The translations under genes were made by a program, and so were the position numbers. This document shows positions 57,189 through 64,000 of a stretch of 64,000 nt of DNA, piece after piece. The stretch is taken from the NCBI RefSeq assembly GCF_051020765.1, contig NW_027469212.1, positions 186,001-250,000 on the forward strand. Reading direction: 5' to 3'. This DNA comes from Lasioglossum baleicum (Eukaryota > Arthropoda > Insecta > Hymenoptera > Halictidae). Each line of letters starts with the position of its first letter. Position 1 is the stretch's first letter. The notes under the pieces were generated by a model. It worked only from the letters and a program-made list of their open reading frames with translations. It made no database searches and was not told where the DNA came from.

Positions 57189-58490
57189 CGCATAACGCAT
57201 AACGCATAACGCATAACGCATAACGCATAACGCATAACGCATAACGCATAACGCATAACGCATAACGCATAACGCATAACGCATAACGCATAACGCATAA
57301 CGCATAACGCATAACGCATAACGCATAACGCATAACGCATAACGCATAACGCATAACGCATAACGCATAACGCATAACGCATAACGCATAACGCATAACG
57401 CATAACGCATAACGCATAACGCATAACGCATAACGCATAACGCATAACGCATAACGCACAACGCACAACGCACAACGCACAACGCACAACGCACAACGCA
57501 CAACGCACAACGCATAACGCATAACGCATAACGCATAACGCATAACGCATAATGCAAAAGTCATAACGCATAACGCATAACGCATAACGCATAGCCCATA
57601 ACGCATAACACGTAGCGCATATCGCATAATGCATAACGCATAACGCATAACGCATCACCCATAACGCATAACGCATAACGCATAACGCATAACGCATAAC
57701 GCATAACGCATAACGCATAACGCATAACGCATAACGCATAACGCATAACGCACAACGCACAACGCACAACGCACAACGAACAACGCACAACGCACAACGC
57801 ACAACGCACAACGCACAACGCACAACGCATAACGCATAACGCATAACGCATAACGCATAACGCATAACGCATAACGCATAACGCATAACGCATAACGCAT
57901 AACGCATAACGCATAACGCATAACGCATAACGCATAACGCATAACGCATAACGCATAACGCATAACGCATAACGCATAACGCATAACGCATAACGCATAA
58001 CGCATAACGCATAACGCATAACGCATAACGCATAACGCATAACGCATAACGCATAACGCATAACGCATAACGCATAACGCATAACGCATAACGCATAACG
58101 CATAACGCATAACGCATAACGCATAACGCATAACGCATAACGCATAACGCATAACGCATAACGCATAACGCATAACGCATAACGCATAACGCATAACGCA
58201 TAACGCATAACGCATAACGCATAACGCATTACGCATAACGCATAACGCATAACGCATAACGCATAACGCATAACGCATAACGCATAACGCATAACGCATA
58301 ACGCATAACGCATAACGCATAACGCATAACGCATAACGCATAACGCATAACGCATAACGCATAACGCATAACGCATAACGCATAACGCATAACGCATAAC
58401 GCATAACGCATAACGCATAACGCATAACGCATAACGCATAACGCATAACGCATAACGCACAACGCATAACGCATAACGCATAACGCATAA

Positions 58491-58721
58491 CGCAAAAGTC
58501 ATAACGCATAACGCATAACGCATAACGCATAACGCATAACGCATAACGCATAACGCATAACGCATAACGCATAACGCATAACGCATAACGCATAACGCAT
58601 AACGCATAACGCATAACGCATAACGCATAACGCATAACGCATAACGCATAACGCATAACGCATAACGCATTACGCATAACGCAAAACCCATAACGCCTAA
58701 CGCATAACGCACAACGCATGA
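58491..58721. repeat. K'-M module, copy 7
   Basis: Intact counterpart of the damaged copy at 48668: V1 near 58456, K' at 58491-58504, M at 58666-58721. It shows what the left copy looked like before its indels. Confidence 0.85.
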
Positions 58722-59162
58722 CGCATAACGCATAACGCATAACGCATAACGCATAACGCATAACGCATAACGCATAACGCATAACGCATAACGCATAACG
58801 CATAACGCATAACGCATAACGCATAACGCATAACGCATAACGCATAACGCATAACGCATAACGCATAACGCATAACGCATAACGCATAACGCATAACGCA
58901 TAACGCATAACGCATAACGCATAACGCATAACGCATAACACATAACGCATAACGCATAACGCATAACGCATAACGCATAACGCATAACGCATAACGCATA
59001 ACGCATAACGCACAACGCACAACGCACAACGCATAACGCATAACGCATAACGCATAACGCATAACGCATAACGCATAGCCCATAACGCATAACGCATAAC
59101 GCATAATGCATAACGCATAACGCATAACGCATAACGCATAACGCATAACGCATAACGCATAA

Positions 59163-59470
59163 CGCAGGACGCACAACGCACAACGCACAACGCACAACGC
59201 ACAACGCACAACGCACAACGCACAACGCACAACGCACAACGGACAACGCACAACGCACAACGCACAACGCACAACGCACAACGCACAACGCACAACGCAT
59301 AACGCATAACGCATAACGCATAACGCATAACGCATAACGCATAACGCATAATGCAAAAGTCATAACGCATAACGCATAACGCATAACGCATAGCCCATAA
59401 CGCATAACACGTAGCGCATATCGCATAATGCATAACGCATAACGCATAACGCATCACCCATAACGCAGAA
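59163..59470. repeat. X module, copy 7
   Basis: CGCAGGA 59163, CGGACAA 59240, S 59408, with the 77 and 168 bp spacings seen in most copies. Confidence 0.82.
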
Positions 59471-60352
59471 CGCATAACGCATAACGCATAACGCATAACG
59501 CATAACGCATAACGCATAACGCATAACGCATAACGCATAACGCATAACGCATAACGCACAACGCACAACGCACAACGCACAACGAACAACGCACAACGCA
59601 CAACGCACAACGCACAACGCATAACGCATAACGCATAACGCATAATGCATAACGCATAACGCATAACGCATAACGCATAACGCATAACGCATAACGCATA
59701 ACGCATAACGCAAAAGTCATAACGCATAACGCATAACGCATAACGCATAACGCATAACACATAACGCATAACGCATAACGCATAACGCATAACGCATAAC
59801 GCATAACGCATAACGCATAACGCATAACGCATAACGCATAACGCATAACGCATAACGCATAACGCATAACGCATAACGCATAACGCATAACGCATAACGC
59901 ATAACGCATAACGCATAACGCATAACGCATAACGCATAACGCATAACGCATAACGCATAACGCATAACGCATAACGCATAACGCATAACGCATAACGCAT
60001 AACGCATAACGCATAACGCATAACGCATAACGCATAACGCATAACGCATAACGCTTAACGCATAACGCATAACGCATAACGCATAACGCATAACGCATAA
60101 CGCATAACGCATAACGCATAACGCATAACGCATACCGCATAACGCATAACGCATAACGCATAACGCATAACGCATAACGCATAACGCATAACGCATAACG
60201 CATAACGCATAACGCATAACGCATAACGCACAACGCATAACGCATAACGCATAACGCATAACGCAAAAGTCATAACGCATAACGCATAACGCATAACGCA
60301 TAACACATAACGCATAACGCATAACGCATAACGCATAACGCATAACGCATAA

Positions 60353-60737
60353 GGCATAACGCACAACGCACAACGCACAACGCATAACGCATAACGCACA
60401 ACGCATAACGCATAACGCATAACGCATAACGCTTAACGCATAACGCATAATGCAAAAGTCATAACGCATAACGCATAGCCCATAACGCATAACGCATAAC
60501 GCATAACGCATAACGCATAACGCATAACGCATAACGCATAACGCATAACGCATAACGCACAACGCATAACGCATAACGCATAACGCATAACGCAAAAGTC
60601 ATAACGCATAACGCATAACGCATAACGCATAACACATAACGCATAACGCATAACGCATAACGCATAACGCATAACGCATAACGCATAACGCATAACGCAT
60701 AACGCATAACGCATACCGCATAACGCATAACGCATAC
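60353..60737. repeat. Y module, copy 6
   Basis: GGCATAA with three V1; CGCATAC pair at 60710 and 60731. CGCAGGA near 60985 and a V1 tract then lead into N at 61137, exactly as in unit A. Confidence 0.82.
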
Positions 60738-61136
60738 CGCATAACGCATAACGCATAACGCATAACGCATAACGCATAACGCATAACGCATAACGCATAA
60801 CGCATAACGCATAACGCATAACGCATAACGCATAACGCATAACGCATAACGCATAACGCATAACGCATAACGCATAACGCATAACGCATAACGCATAACG
60901 CATAACGCATAACGCATAACGCATAACGCATAACGCATAACGCATAACGCATAACGCATAACGCATAACGCATAACGCATAACGCAGGACGCACAACGCA
61001 CAACGCACAACGCACAACGCACAACGCACAACGCACAACGCACAACGCACAACGCACAACGCACAACGCACAACGCACAACGCACAACGCACAACGCACA
61101 ACGCACAACGCACAACGCACAACGCACAACGCACAA

Positions 61137-61738
61137 CGCTTAACGCATAACGCATAATGCAAAAGTCATAACGCATAACGCATAACGCATAACGCATAGC
61201 CCATAACGCATAACACATAACGCATAACGCATAACGCATAACGTATAACGCATAACGCATAACGCATAACGCATAACGCATAACGCATAACGCACAACGC
61301 ACAACGCACAACGAACAACGCACAACGCACAACGCACAACGCACAACGCATCACGCATAACGCATAACGCATAATGCATAACGCATAACGCATAACGCAT
61401 AACGCATAACGCATAACGCATAACGCACAACGCACAACGCACAACGCACAACGCACAACGCACAACGCACGACGCACGACGCATAACGCACAACGCACAA
61501 CGCACAACGCACAACGCACAACGCACGACGCACGACGCATAACGCATAACGCATAACGCATAACGCATAACGCATAACGCAGTACGCACAACGCACAACG
61601 CACAACGCACAACGCACAACGCACAACGCACAACGCACAACGCACAACGCACAACGCACAACGCACAACGCACAACGCACAACGTATAACGCATAACGCA
61701 AAAGTCATAACGCAAAAGTCATAACGCATACCGTATAA
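61137..61738. repeat. N module, copy 5
   Basis: Counterpart of 51804-52412 at an offset of 9,333. It differs by CGCAGTA where copy 4 has CGCAGAA (near 61579), fewer V1 in the last run, and a doubled K' (near 61697 and 61711). 602 bp. Confidence 0.84.
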
Positions 61739-62563
61739 CGCATAACGCATAACGCATAACGCATAACGCATAACGCATAACGCATAACGCATAACGCATA
61801 ACGCATAACGCATAACGCATAACGCATAACGCATAACGCATAACGCATAACGCATAACGCATAACGCATAACGCATAACGCATAACGCATAACGCATAAC
61901 GCATAACGCATAACGCATAACGCATAACGCATAACGCATAACGCATAACGCATAACGCATAACGCATAACGCATAACGCATAACGCATAACGCTTAACGC
62001 ATAACGCATAATGCAAAAGTCATAACGCATAACGCATAACGCATAGCCCATAACCCATAACACGTACGCATATCGCATAACGCATAACGCATAACGCATA
62101 ACGCATAACGCATAACGCATAACGCATAACGCATAACGCATAACGCATAACGCATAACGCATAACGCATAACGCATAACGCTTAACGCATAACGCATAAT
62201 GCAAAAGTCATAACGCATAACGCATAACGCATAACGCATAACGCATAGCCCATAACGCATAACGCATAACGCATAACGCATAACGCATAACGCATAACGC
62301 ATAACGCATAACGCATAACGCATAACGCATAACGCATAACGCATAACGCATAACGCATAACGCATAACGCATAACGCATAACGCATAACGCATAACGCAT
62401 AACGCATAACGCACAACGCACAACGCACAACGCATAACGCATAACGCATAACGCATAACGCATAACGCATAACGCATAGCCCATAACGCATAACGCATAA
62501 CGCATAATGCATAACGCATAACGCATAACGCATAACGCATAACGCATAACGCATAACGCATAA

Positions 62564-62878
62564 CGCAGGACGCACAACGCACAACGCACAACGCACAACG
62601 CACAACGCACAACGCACAACGCACAACGCACAACGCACAACGGACAACGCACAACGCACAACGCACAACGCACAACGCACAACGCACAACGCACAACGCA
62701 TAACGCATAACGCATAACGCATAACGCATAACGCATAACGCATAACGCATAACGCATAATGCAAAAGTCATAACGCATAACGCATAACGCATAACGCATA
62801 GCCCATAACGCATAACACGTAGCGCATATCGCATAATGCATAACGCATAACGCATAACGCATCACCCATAACGCAGAA
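62564..62878. repeat. X module, copy 8
   Basis: CGCAGGA 62564, CGGACAA 62641, S 62816. The CGGACAA-to-S distance is 175 bp here, one unit more than the 168 of copies 2-7. Confidence 0.82.
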
Positions 62879-63865
62879 CGCATAACGCATAACGCATAAC
62901 GCATAACGCATAACGCATAACGCATAACGCATAACGCATAACGCATAACGCATAACGCATAACGCATAACGCATAACGCACAACGCACAACGCACAACGC
63001 ACAACGAACAACGCACAACGCACAACGCACAACGCACAACGCATAACGCATAACGCATAACGCATAATGCATAACGCATAACGCATAACGCATAACGCAT
63101 AACGCATAACGCATAACGCATAACGCATAACGCAAAAGTCATAACGCATAACGCATAACGCATAACGCATAACGCATAACACATAACGCATAACGCATAA
63201 CGCATAACGCATAACGCATAACGCATAACGCATAACGCATAACGCATAACGCATAACGCATAACGCATAACGCATAACGCATAACGCATAACGCATAACG
63301 CATAACGCATAACGCATAACGCATAACGCATAACGCATAACGCATAACGCATAACGCATAACGCATAACGCATAACGCATAACGCATAACGCATAACGCA
63401 TAACGCATAACGCATAACGCATAACGCATAACGCATAACGCATAACGCATAACGCATAACGCATAACGCTTAACGCATAACGCATAACGCATAACGCATA
63501 ACGCATAACGCATAACGCATAACGCATAACGCATAACGCATAACGCATACCGCATAACGCATAACGCATAACGCATAACGCATAACGCATAACGCATAAC
63601 GCATAACGCATAACGCATAACGCATAACGCATAACGCATAACGCATAACGCACAACGCATAACGCATAACGCATAACGCATAACGCAAAAGTCATAACGC
63701 ATAACGCATAACGCATAACGCATAACGCATAACGCATAACGCATAACGCATAACGCATAACGCATAACGCATAACGCATAACGCATAACGCATAACGCAT
63801 AACGCATAACGCATAACGCATAACGCACAACGCATAACGCATAACGCATAACGCATAACGCATAA

Positions 63866-64000
63866 GGCATAACGCACAACGCACAACGCACAACGCATAA
63901 CGCATAACGCACAACGCATAACGCATAACGCATAACGCATAACGCTTAACGCATAACGCATAATGCAAAAGTCATAACGCATAACGCATAGCCCATAACG
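63866..64000. repeat. Y module, copy 7, cut by the window end
   Basis: GGCATAA, three V1, CGCTTAA near 63953, K and P are present in the standard order. The rest lies beyond base 64000, so the higher-order pattern continues to the right. Confidence 0.82.

Larger units (their letters stand above)
920..62878. repeat. S block family: 31 dispersed copies of a 17-unit marker string
   Basis: The typical block is 119 bp: K, three U0, P, U0, S, CGCATAT, U0, TGCATAA, two U0, T, CGCAGAA. S units start at 976, 1592, 9734, 10399, 13403, 14824, 16133, 17183, 20928, 22925, 24857, 26544, 28469, 31150, 32718, 32984, 34839, 36323, 38297, 40614, 42077, 46046, 47817, 50044, 52728, 53469, 55845, 57609, 59408, 62061 and 62816. 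Four (17183, 20928, 52728, 62061) are the S' form. None lies between 1.65 and 9.68 kb, the left dialect domain and its neighbours. Confidence 0.88.
1..64000. repeat. Heptamer satellite array, unit CGCATAA, spanning the whole window
   Basis: Every part of the window is built from CGCATAA (U0) or one- to three-base variants, head to tail in one orientation; I see no inverted segment. The commonest variant is CGCACAA (V1). The array enters at base 1 and leaves at base 64000 without flanking sequence. The plus strand is A/C-rich (unit composition A3 C2 G1 T1), and each canonical unit holds one CpG. Canonical runs reach about 80 perfect units. Arrays of this size are known from eukaryotic heterochromatin (for example 5-12 bp satellites in Drosophila); I know of no bacterial equivalent. 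No transposon, unique sequence or gene interrupts it. Species and chromosomal position cannot be told from the sequence. The unit does not match a telomere repeat or named satellite that I recognise. Confidence 0.97.
54746..64000. repeat. Segmental unit B, right copy (runs off the window)
   Basis: CGCTTAA 54746, S 55845, GGCATAA 56818, S 57609, M 58666, S 59408, GGCATAA 60353, N 61137-61738, S' 62061, S 62816, and a last GGCATAA at 63866 repeat unit A. Apart from the S' deletion at 62061 I find no off-length unit here, in contrast to A. Its first kilobase has an additional V3-V1 segment compared with A. The end is not in the window. Confidence 0.85.

Noticed and set aside
671..63982. Many long minus-strand open reading frames encoding MRYALCV-like heptapeptide repeats
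   Set aside because: They are a mathematical result of a stop-free 7 bp unit read in threes. All three frames give the same peptide, starts and stops fall on repeat variants, there is no codon bias, initiation context or domain, and in-frame length changes are not preferred. None is called as a gene.
1..64000. Telomere repeat
   Set aside because: TTATGCG has a C and only isolated G, unlike known G-rich telomere strands, and the array carries layered higher-order repeats, which telomerase-made DNA does not. Subtelomeric location remains possible.
1..64000. CENP-B box as evidence of a centromere
   Set aside because: No unit combination contains the TTCG...CGGG core spacing; the array has almost no GGG. 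A centromeric role cannot be argued from the sequence.
1..64000. G-quadruplex potential
   Set aside because: The C-rich strand has no runs of three C outside CCCATAA units, and those are isolated, so the complementary strand lacks the four G-runs needed.
1..64000. The whole window as an assembly artefact or low-complexity filler
   Set aside because: The ordered, nested variant strings and exact mod-7 spacing over tens of kilobases are not what random or looped assembly would create. Local error is plausible only for 48.5-54.4 kb, and large-scale copy number could still be wrong.

Overview
This 64 kb window is one uninterrupted simple satellite. Its monomer is the heptamer CGCATAA (TTATGCG on the other strand), repeated for about 9,140 unit lengths. 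Both window edges cut the array, so neither flank nor the true array length is visible. I find no protein gene, RNA gene, mobile element, CRISPR array or promoter. The long minus-strand open frames (up to 1,264 codons, all reading variations of MRYALCV) are a by-product of the heptamer: TTATGCG has no stop in any frame and 7 is coprime to 3, while the plus strand meets TAA in every frame every 21 bases. An array of this size and kind points to a eukaryotic chromosome, most plausibly centromeric, pericentromeric, subtelomeric or sex-chromosome heterochromatin. The sequence does not identify the species.

Notation used below: U0 = CGCATAA; V1 = CGCACAA; V2 = CGCGTAA; V3 = CGCACGA; K = TGCAAAA-GTCATAA; K' = CGCAAAA-GTCATAA; P = CGCATAG-CCCATAA; S = CACGTAG; T = CGCATCA-CCCATAA; M = an 8-unit motif that begins CGCATTA. 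Variant units are not scattered at random. They recur as ordered strings, which reveals a hierarchy: 7 bp unit, then 0.1-0.6 kb modules, then 1.6-3.7 kb higher-order repeats, then segmental duplications of roughly 8.8-9.8 kb.

Layout. 1-667: edge block with CGCATAT/CGAATAA clusters. 668-1820: two tandem copies of a ~0.62 kb K/P/S module. 1821-3060: mostly U0 with the first K'-M module. 3061-7549: a 'dialect' rich in V2, CGAATAA, CGCATAT and CGCATAC. 7550-9425: a ~1.21 kb tandem duplication. 9426-12050: a second copy of 668-3060. 12051-16307: repeated K'-M modules and the first X module. 16308-22229: V1/V3-rich N modules and a 3.7 kb duplication. 22230-41236: nine higher-order repeats, each opening with a V1 block. 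41237-45114: X and Y modules. 45115-54745 and 54746-64000: two copies of a ~9.6 kb unit containing X, Y, N and K'-M modules.

The heptamer phase is kept almost perfectly. I find 23 units that are not 7 bp long, and 16 of them lie in 48.49-54.42 kb. Nothing in the window works as a gene set. Its biology is that of satellite DNA: unequal exchange or conversion, homogenisation, and possibly a chromatin role.
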